64,000 nt of DNA from Oscillospiraceae bacterium (lineage in GTDB: Bacteria > Bacillota > Clostridia > Oscillospirales > Oscillospiraceae). The notes beneath the pieces are model-generated. The model searched no databases and was not told the DNA's origin. It saw only the letters and a program-made list of their open reading frames with translations. A program made the translations under genes and the position numbers. Below are positions 1 through 9,653 of the stretch, piece by piece; within the stretch, counting starts at the first letter, position 1, and each line of letters opens with the position of its first letter. Location: positions 27,637 to 91,636 of the forward strand of contig SVKV01000005.1 of assembly GCA_015068305.1 (NCBI GenBank), read 5' to 3'.

Positions 1-2098
1 TGGGCGCTTTTTCCTTGTAGGGGTTGTCATTTTCCAGCAGGTAAATCTCATCAGCCTTGGCATTCATCTTCAGAATACCGGCCTGGAGCTGATAGGTGCC
101 GTCCTTATTGATGGCGATAACCGATGCCTTTGTACCCAGTTTCAGCAGCTCCACCGTATCACCGACAAGGATGCCCCGCTTGGGCTCCGGTCTGTGGATC
201 TTGGGCTGAGAAGAACGGATCTGAGCTTCCATCTCATTGAGGCTCCGGCGGACCTCCGCCTGCCGCTGGTTGATTCCGGAAGCATCCGCGCTGTCCTGGA
301 GCTGTTTTCTGAGGGCTTTCAGTTCCTCGGAAGCAAGGTTTGCAGCAGTCCGGGCATCATCAATGATCTTCTGAGCCTCCCGGCGGGCGGACTCCATGGC
401 CTTATCCTTCTCTTTCTGAAGCTGGACCGCATATTCCTCGCTCTGCTGCTTGATCTTTGCGGTTTCTGCCTTCAGCCGTTCCGCCTCATGGCGGGCAGAT
501 TCCATCTGCTGCCGCTGGGCTTCCAGCTGTGAGAGCACATCTTCAAAATCCTTGTCGGATTTATCAACCAAATCATCCGCTTCCTTCAGAATCTCCTCGG
601 AAAGTCCCAGCTTTCGGGAGATGGCAAAGGCATTGGATTTGCCGGGGATGCCGATGAGCAGCTTGTAGGTGGGCCGCAGGGTTTCCACATCAAATTCGCA
701 GGAGGCATTGATGACCCCCTGGGTGCGCATGGCATAGAGCTTCAGCTCAGCATAATGGGTAGTAGCCACCACCCGGCTGCCCATCTTCCGGCAGAATTCA
801 ATAATGGCTGTTGCCAAAGCTGCGCCTTCTGCCGGGTCCGTACCGGCGCCCAGCTCGTCAAAGAGCACCAGAGTCCGGTCGTCGCACTCTGCAACCACAT
901 CCACAATGGTCCGCATATGGCTGGAAAAAGTAGACAGACTCTGGGCAATGGACTGTTCGTCACCGATGTCGGCTAGGATGGCATCGAAGGTCGAAAGTTC
1001 GCTGCCATCCCCTGCCGGAATATGCAGGCCGCACTCCGCCATCAGCGTCAGCAGACCGATGGTTTTCAGGGTAACGGTCTTACCGCCGGTATTGGGGCCG
1101 GTGATGATCATGGAATCGAAGTCCTTGCCCAGATGAACGGAAATCGGCACCACAACCTTAGGATCGATCAGCGGGTGGCGGGCTTTGCGCAGGTCCACTC
1201 TGCCCTGGTCATTCATAATGGGCGCCCAGGCCCGCATCCGGTAGGCAAGCTTTGCTTTTGCAAAGATCACATCCAGCTGCACCAGCATCCGGAAGTTCAG
1301 GTCGATTGCTTCCCGGTAGCCGGCAGCTTCTGCTGACAGCTCTGCCAGGATCCGTTCGATTTCCTTTTTCTCCTTGATTTCCAGCTCTCTGAGGGCATTG
1401 TTGGCGTTCACAGCGGACATGGGCTCCACGAAGAACGTAGAACCGGTGGAGGAAACATCGTGAACCAGACCCGGCACATCGCCCCGGTGCTCGCTCTTAA
1501 CGGGAACCACGTAGCGGCCCTGGCGGATGGTGATGATGGGTTCTCTCAGATATTTGGCATAGGCGGGAGAAGAAATGATCTTCTGGAGGGTATCCCGGAT
1601 CTTACCCGCCTGCAAACGCATGTGCCGGCGGATGTCAGCAAGGGCCGGTGATGCATTATCGGCCAGTTCCTCTTCCGAGAGAATGGCACCAAAGATCTTA
1701 TCTTCCAGATATTTGTTGGGAGTCAGTGCTTTGAAATAGACATCCAGGCAGGTTGCCGGATCGTCCTCAGACACATAACCCTTGATGGTTCGGGCGCAAC
1801 GGAGTACAGATGCAATATGCATCAACTCCACGATCTGCAGCGTACCGCCCCGGTCAGCCCGCTCCAGAGAGGCGGAAACATCCCGCACCTCACCGAAGCC
1901 GGGGTTGCCCTTTTTGGTGCAAAGATCGGAAGCAGCGGTGGTCTGCTCCAGCATCATTTGCACATCTTCAAGATCAGATGTGGGCCGCAGGTTCCGACAG
2001 GCGGCTTTGCCCTCCTGGGAACCTGCGCACTCTGCCAAAAGCTCCAGAACCTGGTCCAGTTCCAGCTTGTGCAGAGATTTTTCGTATAATTCAGACAT
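1..2098 (-). CDS. mutS2: Endonuclease MutS2 (3' end runs off the window)
   Basis: Minus-strand translation from 2098 begins MSELYEKSLHKLELDQVLELLAECAGS and contains the MutS Walker A region DSMIITGPNTGGKTVTLKTIGLL and LVLFDELGAGTDPAEGAALA; no stop before the window edge. Confidence 0.95.
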   Translation of the reverse strand, partial: MSELYEKSLHKLELDQVLELLAECAGSQEGKAACRNLRPTSDLEDVQMMLEQTTAASDLCTKKGNPGFGEVRDVSASLERADRGGTLQIVELMHIASVLRCARTIKGYVSEDDPATCLDVYFKALTPNKYLEDKIFGAILSEEELADNASPALADIRRHMRLQAGKIRDTLQKIISSPAYAKYLREPIITIRQGRYVVPVKSEHRGDVPGLVHDVSSTGSTFFVEPMSAVNANNALRELEIKEKKEIERILAELSAEAAGYREAIDLNFRMLVQLDVIFAKAKLAYRMRAWAPIMNDQGRVDLRKARHPLIDPKVVVPISVHLGKDFDSMIITGPNTGGKTVTLKTIGLLTLMAECGLHIPAGDGSELSTFDAILADIGDEQSIAQSLSTFSSHMRTIVDVVAECDDRTLVLFDELGAGTDPAEGAALATAIIEFCRKMGSRVVATTHYAELKLYAMRTQGVINASCEFDVETLRPTYKLLIGIPGKSNAFAISRKLGLSEEILKEADDLVDKSDKDFEDVLSQLEAQRQQMESARHEAERLKAETAKIKQQSEEYAVQLQKEKDKAMESARREAQKIIDDARTAANLASEELKALRKQLQDSADASGINQRQAEVRRSLNEMEAQIRSSQPKIHRPEPKRGILVGDTVELLKLGTKASVIAINKDGTYQLQAGILKMNAKADEIYLLENDNPYKEKAP

Positions 2099-2108
2099 GG
2101 TATTTCTC

Positions 2109-2849
2109 CTATATCATCAGAGACTTGTAAAAATCCAGCGTGGAGAATCCGCGCTCCAGCTGTGTGGTTAAGTAGGCTTCGGTCAGATTGCAGAGCTTTT
2201 CCAGGTTTTCCTGGCCGATCTGAAAGGAAAGCAGCTTTTTCGGGTCGCATAGGCATATGTAGCGCATGGCTTCCAGCACACCCTGCGTCACCGGCATCCG
2301 GATTCCGCCGCCCAATGCGCGGCAGCAGGTACATTCCAGAAGTCCCTCGGAAATATCGAATTTATCCGGAGTCTGGCTGCCGCAGACGTGGCAGCCAAAA
2401 AGGTCCGGCATATAACCGCCCAGAGAAGCTGCCCGGAGTTCAAATACCGCCTTGACCTTCCGTTCCTGCTCGTTCAGACGGGACAGCGCAAAAAGACAAT
2501 TGAGCAGCAGGGACTGCAGCTCCGGGTTTGGCATATCCTCCTGGCTCAGCACATCGGCCACCTGGGCAAAATAAGTACCGAGGCTCAGTTTACCCAGGTC
2601 CCGGCGCAGGGGCTGAAAGAGCTCAATGGAGTGGGCCTCATTGACCGTATACTGGCCTCTGTATTCAAATAAGGTAAATTCCCCATAGGCCAGAAGCTGG
2701 CAGGGCGCGATCAGCGGGCTGTTTTTCCGCCGAAGCCCCCGGGCCTTTACCGTCAGTTTTCCGTGATCACGGCTCAAGACTGTCAGCAGAGCATCCCGGT
2801 CATTGTAGTCCGTGACCCGAAGCACGATGGCCTGGATCGTTAAATACAT
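2109..2849 (-). CDS. recO: DNA repair protein RecO
   Basis: 246 aa, MYLTIQAIVLRVTDYNDRDALLTVLSRDHGKLTVKARGLRR; Cys zinc-binding motif; adjacent to era as in many Firmicutes. Confidence 0.93.
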   Translation of the reverse strand: MYLTIQAIVLRVTDYNDRDALLTVLSRDHGKLTVKARGLRRKNSPLIAPCQLLAYGEFTLFEYRGQYTVNEAHSIELFQPLRRDLGKLSLGTYFAQVADVLSQEDMPNPELQSLLLNCLFALSRLNEQERKVKAVFELRAASLGGYMPDLFGCHVCGSQTPDKFDISEGLLECTCCRALGGGIRMPVTQGVLEAMRYICLCDPKKLLSFQIGQENLEKLCNLTEAYLTTQLERGFSTLDFYKSLMI

Positions 2850-2943
2850 GGTTAGCCTCCATTTTCAAGGCTCTTTGGTAAAGCAGGTAGTATTCCGGCG
2901 CACCGGTCTCCACAAAGAAATTCCAGTAATCTGCTGCATTCAC
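2800..2943 (-). CDS. yqzL: YqzL-like small protein (47 aa, GTG start)
   Basis: Not in ORF track. Minus strand GTG at 2943 preceded by AGGGAGG SD: VNAADYWNFFVETGAPEYYLLYQRALKMEANHVFNDPGHRASGHGLQ*. Resembles YqzL (W..F..TG....YLLY) in size and lies at the conserved era-yqzL-recO position; overlaps the recO start. Confidence 0.72.
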   Translation of the reverse strand: MNAADYWNFFVETGAPEYYLLYQRALKMEANHVFNDPGHRASGHGLQ

Positions 2944-3015
2944 GGATCATCCCTCCCTGGCCTTATTGTTTGCAGGGAGCGTTCAAATCACTCTGGGAAA
3001 TAGCGGTAACCGGAA

Positions 3016-3231
3016 TCAATCCTCTTTTTCATCCGGATCTTCCTGTTTCTGATTCTTGGCCCGGTTTGCATTGTCAATGGCGGAACCAAAGCACAAACCA
3101 ATGCCCAGGCCCATGCACATGCCAACGGAAATATTATCCATGGCAGCGCCGACGGCCATGCCGATGGACAGTCCCAGGCACATGCCGATGGGCATGTACT
3201 GGATCTGGTTTTCGGAGTCGTTCTTTTTCAT
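3016..3231 (-). CDS. Small glycine-zipper membrane protein (71 aa), hypothetical
   Basis: Two near-repeat Gly-rich segments MPIGMCLGLSIGMAVGAAMDN / ISVGMCMGLGIGLCFGSAIDN followed by a charged tail. Confidence 0.65.
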   Translation of the reverse strand: MKKNDSENQIQYMPIGMCLGLSIGMAVGAAMDNISVGMCMGLGIGLCFGSAIDNANRAKNQKQEDPDEKED

Positions 3232-3244
3232 GGTCTATCTCCCA

Positions 3245-4135
3245 TTACTTGTCGTTGTAGCCGAAGTTTCGGACCAGGAAATCCGAATCCCGCCAGTTTT
3301 CCTTGACTTTCACCCAGGTGGTCAGGTAGACCTTGGTACCCATGAACTTCTCGCAGTCATGGCGGGCCTGGGTGGAGATCTTCTTCAGCATGGCGCCCTG
3401 TTTTCCGATGATGATGCCCTTATGGGATGCCTTTTCGCAGTAAATGGTGGCATCCAGATCAATCACACCGCTGTCCCGCTCGGAAAACCGGGTGATTTCA
3501 ACAGCAGTACCGTGGGGAATTTCCTTATCCAGATTCCACAGGATCTTTTCCCGGATGATCTCGGCCATCACCTGCCGCTCCGGCTGGTCGGTGGTCAAAT
3601 CTTCATCAAAAAGGAAGGGAGATTCCTGGGCATATCCTGCGCAGACTTTCAGCAGTTCCTCCACACCGTCGCCGGACTTGGCGGAAATGGGGATGATGGC
3701 ATCAAAGGCGGCAGATTCGGAGTAGGCCGCAATGACTTCCAGCAGCTTATCCTTCTCAACGGTATCAATTTTATTGATGGCCAGAATGGCGGGGCAGTGG
3801 CTACCCTTGATCTTCTCAATCAGATCAGATTCCTGGCCGCCCACGGAAGCAATGGGCTCCACCACCAGAATGGTGGCATCCACATCGGCGATGGATTCCC
3901 GGACCGTATTGACCATATAGTCGCCCAGCTTGGTACGGGCCCGGTGATAGCCGGGGGTATCCACGAACACGAACTGGGTATCCTCCCGGGTGACGATGCC
4001 GCAGATCCGGTTGCGGGTGGTCTGGGGCTTATTGGAAACGATGGCGATCTTTTCGCCGACGAGATAGTTGGTCAGGGTGGACTTACCCACATTGGGCCGT
4101 CCGGCAATGGTGATCATCGCAGTCTTTGTCTTCAT
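3245..4135 (-). CDS. era: GTPase Era
   Basis: GRPNVGKSTLTN, DTPGYH, NKID motifs plus KH domain IIGKQGAMLKKI. Confidence 0.97.
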   Translation of the reverse strand: MKTKTAMITIAGRPNVGKSTLTNYLVGEKIAIVSNKPQTTRNRICGIVTREDTQFVFVDTPGYHRARTKLGDYMVNTVRESIADVDATILVVEPIASVGGQESDLIEKIKGSHCPAILAINKIDTVEKDKLLEVIAAYSESAAFDAIIPISAKSGDGVEELLKVCAGYAQESPFLFDEDLTTDQPERQVMAEIIREKILWNLDKEIPHGTAVEITRFSERDSGVIDLDATIYCEKASHKGIIIGKQGAMLKKISTQARHDCEKFMGTKVYLTTWVKVKENWRDSDFLVRNFGYNDK

Positions 4136-4154
4136 AAATCTAATCTCCTGTATC

Positions 4155-4658
4155 TTAGTCCCGGCTCATTCCGGGGATCATGGAGGCAATAGCCTCTTCC
4201 CTTGCGCGCATCTGCCGCTTCATTTCGCCCTCATCCAGATGGTCATAACCCAGCAGATGGAGCATGGAGTGGATGGTTAAGTAGCCCACTTCCCTTTTGA
4301 CGCTGTGGCCGAATTCCTTTGCCTGGAGCATAGCCCGCTCCAGAGAAATGCACATATCCCCCAGAGGGCACATGCCGGTCTCCGGATCCAGATAATCTTC
4401 CCAACCCTCCGGAGGATTACCGGGCTCCAGCTCAAACATGGGAAAGCTCAGCACATCTGTGGGACGGTCGATCTGGCGGCTGGCCAGATTGATGGCATGG
4501 ATTCCCCTGTCGTTGGTAACCATCACATTGATCTCACAGGGTACGGAAATATTTTCAGCACCCAGGGTGGTCTCAATGCACTTGGTAATGATATTGGAAA
4601 TGATGGGCTGACGCCAGGTAAGGCAATCAAAAGTCATATTGATCTTTACGTTTTTCAT
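4155..4658 (-). CDS. ybeY: Endoribonuclease YbeY (start at MKNVKINMTF)
   Basis: HSMLHLLGYDH metal-binding motif; neighbours phoH and era. Confidence 0.95.
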   Translation of the reverse strand: MKNVKINMTFDCLTWRQPIISNIITKCIETTLGAENISVPCEINVMVTNDRGIHAINLASRQIDRPTDVLSFPMFELEPGNPPEGWEDYLDPETGMCPLGDMCISLERAMLQAKEFGHSVKREVGYLTIHSMLHLLGYDHLDEGEMKRQMRAREEAIASMIPGMSRD

Positions 4659-4659
4659 A

Positions 4660-5685
4660 TCAGTTCTTCCTCTGGTAACGTCCCTTAAAATCGGGATTCG
4701 GTTTCTTAAAGTCGGGCTTGGCTGCCTTCTCATAGGCATTGATGATCTCCTGGACCAGTGCATGGCGTACAACGTCAGCGGAGGTCAGACGGCAAATGGC
4801 AATATCGTTGATACCCTCCAGCACCCGGACCGCATCCTTAAGGCCCGAGGTCTTATCATCCGGCAGGTCGATCTGGGTGATGTCGCCGGTGATGACGATC
4901 TTGGACCCGAATCCCAATCGGGTCAGGAACATCTTCATCTGTTCCTTGGTGGTATTCTGAGCTTCATCGAGGATGATAAAGCTGTCGTCCAGGGTGCGGC
5001 CTCTCATATAGGCCAGAGGCGCCACTTCGATGGAACCCCGCTCCTGGTACTTCTGGAAGGTTTCGGCGCCCAGCATGTCATAGAGGGCATCATACAGGGG
5101 CCGCAGATAGGGATCCACCTTGTTCTGCAGGTCACCGGGCAGAAAGCCCAGACGCTCGCCGGCTTCCACTGCAGGACGGGTCAGAATGATCCGGTTCACC
5201 GTTCGCTCCCGGAATGCTGCAACAGCAGCAGCCACCGCAAGATAAGTCTTGCCGGTACCGGCAGGGCCCACGCCAATGGTGATGGTGTTTTTCTGGATGG
5301 CTTTCATGTATTTCTGCTGACCGACGGTTTTGGCCTTGATGGGCTTACCCTTGGCAGTAATACAGACCACATCCTTGGCCATCTGGGCGATGCTGTCATC
5401 ATTGCCCTCCCGGACCAGGGTGATCAGATAGCGGACCCGCTGCTCATCGATATTCTCACCCTTGGCAGCCAGAGCCAGCAGACCTTCCAGAGTCCGCACG
5501 GCCTTGTCCACGTTTTCCTCATCACCGGATACCTTCATATCGGTACCCCGGTTGATGATGTGCACATCCAGTGCTTCCTCGATGCGCTTGATATTTTCAT
5601 CAAAAGAACCGAATACTGCGATCAGATCATCCACCCGATCCGCGTTCACGATCCGTTCCGTTGTCTTTCCCATGGTATTCTCCAA
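4660..5685 (-). CDS. phoH: PhoH family protein
   Basis: GPAGTGKTYLAVA Walker A, FIILDEAQNTT Walker B. Confidence 0.95.
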   Translation of the reverse strand: MENTMGKTTERIVNADRVDDLIAVFGSFDENIKRIEEALDVHIINRGTDMKVSGDEENVDKAVRTLEGLLALAAKGENIDEQRVRYLITLVREGNDDSIAQMAKDVVCITAKGKPIKAKTVGQQKYMKAIQKNTITIGVGPAGTGKTYLAVAAAVAAFRERTVNRIILTRPAVEAGERLGFLPGDLQNKVDPYLRPLYDALYDMLGAETFQKYQERGSIEVAPLAYMRGRTLDDSFIILDEAQNTTKEQMKMFLTRLGFGSKIVITGDITQIDLPDDKTSGLKDAVRVLEGINDIAICRLTSADVVRHALVQEIINAYEKAAKPDFKKPNPDFKGRYQRKN

Positions 5686-6853
5686 TCATCTCTTCCTGTC
5701 TTCTGCCGATCATCTCGGTGCAGGCATATATACCCTCCAGCCGGTAGCAGCCGGATTCCGTAACAACCGATTCTTCCCGCTGTGTAACGATACCGGCGAT
5801 CATGATCTGCTTCAGCTGTTTTTCCGCAAAGGACGACAACTGCACTGCGGCAGTTTCCTCCGTTACTGCAATATCAGCAAGAACCGAGTCGGTAATTGTT
5901 TCCCGGATCAAAGCAACCGGCAGACAAAATCCTCCCGGCAGCGACAGGACATACTTCGAATACATTTTAACACAACCTGCACCGGAAATTCCACTACCTT
6001 TATAGAAATTTATGCGTTTTTTTCCGATGAGAAGGCTATATTTTGTCTGGGTACCGTGGTTTTCTCTTCTTGCTGACTGAAATGCGGGTGTGACAGCCTG
6101 GATATTTCTCCTGGTGACGGCAAAAATCTCACCCTGGGCATGGGTTGCCGATACACTCAGGCCTCTGTCTGCATAGCCGGATATCAGAACCTGTCCCTCC
6201 TTCACCGCCTGTCCCGGGACACAAAGCGGGGTTCCCTCCGTAACATTGCAGGAAAGAATCACCCCGTCCCGATGGGCAACCAAGCTGCTGATCCCCGGCA
6301 TTGTTGCTGTTTGCTCCGTCAAAGTTCGCTCCCGGACCGTAATTACAGCGGTGCAGCCGTAGGTGTTGACACCCGCCCATTGAAGCTCCGGCAGCTGGGC
6401 AAGCAGTTCATTTTTCATGACCTCGCTTCTAACCTGCCGTCGTACTGCACCGAAGCGGATCCCGCTTTCTTTTGCCGCTTCCAATATCAGCCGGTCCGGA
6501 ATCTGAGCATTCCCCTCCACGCTAACAAACAGAATGCGGCCCGACAGCAGCCCGGTCATCAGAAAAAGCAGCAAAAATCCCCCGGTCAGCATTGGCCGCC
6601 GCAGCATTCTTTTGACCGTCCAATAGGCACCCCGGCGGCCTACGGTTGTCAGCCGGTCACCGCGCCGCTGCGCAATTTCTTTTACCTTCCGGTAATTTTT
6701 CCGGGATACGGTGAGATCCGCTTCCAATTCTCCGTTCATCGTCACATTCCATACCGGGATTTGGGCAGCGTTGATGAGCAGCAGACTTTTTGGAATGTCG
6801 GCACCGATCAGTCTGAGTCTGACCTCACCCGCCAGCGACCTGTACAGTCCCAT
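5627..6853 (-). CDS. yqfD: Sporulation protein YqfD
   Basis: MGLYRSLAGEVRLRLIGADIPKSLLLINAAQIPVWNV; yqfC-yqfD-phoH order. Confidence 0.88.
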   Translation of the reverse strand: MGLYRSLAGEVRLRLIGADIPKSLLLINAAQIPVWNVTMNGELEADLTVSRKNYRKVKEIAQRRGDRLTTVGRRGAYWTVKRMLRRPMLTGGFLLLFLMTGLLSGRILFVSVEGNAQIPDRLILEAAKESGIRFGAVRRQVRSEVMKNELLAQLPELQWAGVNTYGCTAVITVRERTLTEQTATMPGISSLVAHRDGVILSCNVTEGTPLCVPGQAVKEGQVLISGYADRGLSVSATHAQGEIFAVTRRNIQAVTPAFQSARRENHGTQTKYSLLIGKKRINFYKGSGISGAGCVKMYSKYVLSLPGGFCLPVALIRETITDSVLADIAVTEETAAVQLSSFAEKQLKQIMIAGIVTQREESVVTESGCYRLEGIYACTEMIGRRQEEMIGEYHGKDNGTDRERGSGG

Positions 6854-7137
6854 TATCTGCACCTCCGCTGAAGCTGCACACAATCAATCCTTCCGGAAAT
6901 GACCAGCTGTTCCCGGGTCATTCTGGTTAATTCCAGAGCGCAGCCGCAGATACACACCGTACCGAAGCGCACCTTCACACCGATCCGTTCCCTGCTGTAT
7001 TCCGTCACACCTCCGTGCCGTTCAATCAGTACCCGGCTGTCCCCGGCCAGTTCCACCACGGGAACCCCGGGTAGAGGCTCCCCCTCCAGCTCCGCTCCAT
7101 CTGCCAGATACCGGATCCAATGCTTTTTCTGCACCAT
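6853..7137 (-). CDS. yqfC: Sporulation protein YqfC (YabP/YqfC family)
   Basis: SD GGGAGGTG before ATG at 7137; ELAGDSRVLIERHGGVTEYSRERIGVKVRFGTVCICGCALELTRMTREQLVISGRI. Confidence 0.88.
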   Translation of the reverse strand: MVQKKHWIRYLADGAELEGEPLPGVPVVELAGDSRVLIERHGGVTEYSRERIGVKVRFGTVCICGCALELTRMTREQLVISGRIDCVQLQRRCR

Positions 7138-7222
7138 CTGTGCACCTCCCTTTTGAAAAAGCATATGAGCTTCCGGCAATTATCTTTCCGGAAGATGCAT
7201 AGATTCTTATGAGGTGAAATCC

Positions 7223-8203
7223 ATGCGAACAAGAAATCGGGTAACTCTGATCGGAAGCGCTGCTGCCATGCTTTTGCTGATTCTGGACGGAAAGACGGCA
7301 GTCCGCGGGATTTATGAGGGAATTCAGTTATGCTTGAATTCCTTATTGCCGGCGCTGTTTCCCTTCAGTGTTCTGTCAATTTTAATCACAGGAAGCATCA
7401 TCGGAAAACAGATTCCAATTTTGGCTCCGGTCTGCAGATTCTGCAGTATTCCTGCGGGCTGTGAATCTCTGTTTGCGGTAGGTATATTGGGCGGTTATCC
7501 GGTGGGGGCCCAGAATGTGATGCTAGCATTCCGTGACGGGAAACTTCCGGAGGCTGATGCCCGTCGGATGGCTGTCTTTTGCAACAATGCAGGTCCTTCC
7601 TTCATCTTCGGGATTCTGGGACCCCTGTTCCCGTCACCGGTGTATTTATGGCTTCTGTGGGGAATCCAGATTCTCAGCGGGCTGGTTACAGGCTGGCTGA
7701 TGCCCGGTGGAAACCGAAATCCGCTGATGATGCAGGATCCGAAGGCACCGTCTGTACCGGATGCAATTCTAATTGCCGCCAAAGGGATGTTTCACATCTG
7801 CAGCTGTGTTGTGCTGTTGCGCATGGTGTTGGAATTCCTGTCTCACTGGATTCTCTGGTATTTCCCAACCGTGGTCCAGGTGATGATTTCCGGTTTGCTG
7901 GAGCTTTCCAACGGGTGTTTGATGCTGCATTCTGTCGAAAGCGTGAATCTTCGGTTTGTACTGGCTGCCGTTCTGCTTTCCTTTGGTGGACTCTGTGTCC
8001 GAATGCAGACGGTTTCGGTCTGTGATGGACTTGATCTGAAAAGCTACCTTCCCTGGAAAGGTGTACAGTCTGCCATTGCGGGTATCCTGGCGGCTGCAGC
8101 CGTTACTCTCCCCCGATCCGCCGTATTCCTGGCCGTGCTGCTCCCGGCAGCCGCGGTGATTCGCCTATTGGGAGGATCCCGAAAAAAAGAGGTAGCTTTC
8201 TGA
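7223..8203 (+). CDS. ylbJ: Sporulation integral membrane protein YlbJ-like
   Basis: Multi-TM, SLLPALFPFSVLS, GILGGYPVGAQNV, FCNNAGPSFIFGILG nucleoside-recognition/YlbJ-type motifs. Confidence 0.82.
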   Translation: MRTRNRVTLIGSAAAMLLLILDGKTAVRGIYEGIQLCLNSLLPALFPFSVLSILITGSIIGKQIPILAPVCRFCSIPAGCESLFAVGILGGYPVGAQNVMLAFRDGKLPEADARRMAVFCNNAGPSFIFGILGPLFPSPVYLWLLWGIQILSGLVTGWLMPGGNRNPLMMQDPKAPSVPDAILIAAKGMFHICSCVVLLRMVLEFLSHWILWYFPTVVQVMISGLLELSNGCLMLHSVESVNLRFVLAAVLLSFGGLCVRMQTVSVCDGLDLKSYLPWKGVQSAIAGILAAAAVTLPRSAVFLAVLLPAAAVIRLLGGSRKKEVAF

Positions 8204-8251
8204 ACTGTTTTGATATATAATATAGGGACTATGCATAATGAGGTATATGCC

Positions 8252-8461
8252 ATGCTATTCAGAAAGAAGATCAGCCCCAGCTGCAGTTACTGCATCCATG
8301 GAACGCAACTGGACGATGGCCAGTTTCTCTGCTCCAAAAAAGGATCCGTGTCGGACAAGCAAAAATGTATGGCATTCCGCTACGATCCTGTGAAGCGTAT
8401 CCCAGTGAAAGCAAAAGCTTTGGATTTTAAAAAGTACGAGCAGGAAGACTATTCTCTGTAA
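8252..8461 (+). CDS. Small Cys-rich conserved hypothetical protein (69 aa)
   Basis: MLFRKKISPSCSYCIHGTQLDDGQFLCSKKGSVSDKQKCMAFRYDPVKRIPVKAKALDFKKYEQEDYSL; four Cys in a zinc-ribbon-like pattern. Confidence 0.65.
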   Translation: MLFRKKISPSCSYCIHGTQLDDGQFLCSKKGSVSDKQKCMAFRYDPVKRIPVKAKALDFKKYEQEDYSL

Positions 8462-8480
8462 CCTTCGCGAGGAGCAGATC

Positions 8481-9623
8481 ATGACAACTGGTATGAAACC
8501 CAAATTACTGAAAGGAATGTTGATTTCTTTCACTGCACTTATCTGTATATTTGTGGTGTTCTTGGGAGCACTTACTGTGCTCAGTCTGAAAAACGCCCGG
8601 GAGCAGATACCGGTTTTACCGGAAGCGAACATCATGAACCGGTTTGATTCAATTATTTCTGATACACTTGCAGATGCTGAAGCCGGTGCCCGCTCTGTTA
8701 GAAAACAGTTCTGGCTGGAAGAAAACGTCACAGAAGGTCCGCTTCCTGATCCGGACTGCTACGGTACCTCCGACGACCCGTCCACGCTCGGTTGGCTGCT
8801 GGAAGATGCGTCCTTTATTCTGGAGGGGCAGGATACCCTCTTTTCAACGGACATTGAACTGAAGCCGGGCAGCGAAGTCACATACTATCTGGACGAAAGT
8901 ATCTTTGCTGTTACCTGGCAGCAGCTGATCAACAATTATGTATACACCATTTCCGAGGTAAAGGTTTCACATCCGACTCAGTTCAGACGGCATCTGGCAG
9001 ACGGCATCTATAATTCCAAGAATTGTTACACCGTGGCTTTCATGTCCAAGCAGGTCAATGCGGTTGTAGGCTCCAGCGCTGATCACTACCGGGGTCGAAA
9101 ATTCGGAACGAAGGTTTATGACGGAATCGTCCGGTCAGTCAATCTTCCTCAGGAGTGTGACATATGCTATATTGACCGCAACGGCGATCTTATCCTGTCC
9201 CACCGCGGGGAGCTGATGGATATGGAAAGTGTCCAGAAGTTTGTGGACGAAAATGACATCAGTTTCAGTATTTCCTTCGGCCCGATTCTCATTGAGGACG
9301 GCGTTCGCTGCGATCCTCCCAATTATGCATTGGGTGAGATTAATGACAAATACCCCCGTGCAGCCCTGTGTCAGATGGATAACCTGCACTATCTGGTGGT
9401 CGTCGGAAATTCCGAAAAGAAGTACTTCGGCACACCGACCATCCATGATTTTGCTGAGATAATTGACACCTTTGGCTGTCAGAAAGCCTACGCAATGGAT
9501 GGCGGTAATACGGGCGCCATTTTCATGAACGGAAAAATAATCAACGTTCCCTCCCTGGGGTATGAACGAGACGTGAGTGATATTATTTACTTTTGTACCG
9601 CTGTCCCGGAGAAAACAAAATAG
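8481..9623 (+). CDS. Phosphodiester glycosidase (NAGPA domain) family protein, copy 1
   Basis: N-terminal TM; SFGPILIEDG, YAMDGGNTGAIFMNGKIIN typical of NAGPA-type domains. Confidence 0.8.
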   Translation: MTTGMKPKLLKGMLISFTALICIFVVFLGALTVLSLKNAREQIPVLPEANIMNRFDSIISDTLADAEAGARSVRKQFWLEENVTEGPLPDPDCYGTSDDPSTLGWLLEDASFILEGQDTLFSTDIELKPGSEVTYYLDESIFAVTWQQLINNYVYTISEVKVSHPTQFRRHLADGIYNSKNCYTVAFMSKQVNAVVGSSADHYRGRKFGTKVYDGIVRSVNLPQECDICYIDRNGDLILSHRGELMDMESVQKFVDENDISFSISFGPILIEDGVRCDPPNYALGEINDKYPRAALCQMDNLHYLVVVGNSEKKYFGTPTIHDFAEIIDTFGCQKAYAMDGGNTGAIFMNGKIINVPSLGYERDVSDIIYFCTAVPEKTK

Positions 9624-9653
9624 CGTTTAAAGTTTTTTGAAAAGAGAAATATA

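Noticed and set aside
194-2171. Several plus-strand ORFs across 194-2171
   Set aside because: Antisense to the mutS2 reading frame, which is open from 2098 to the window edge
5627-5685. Overlap of yqfD with phoH considered as a frameshift/pseudogene
   Set aside because: Both ORFs are intact with their own starts; the ~59-bp overlap is plausible in this compact cluster
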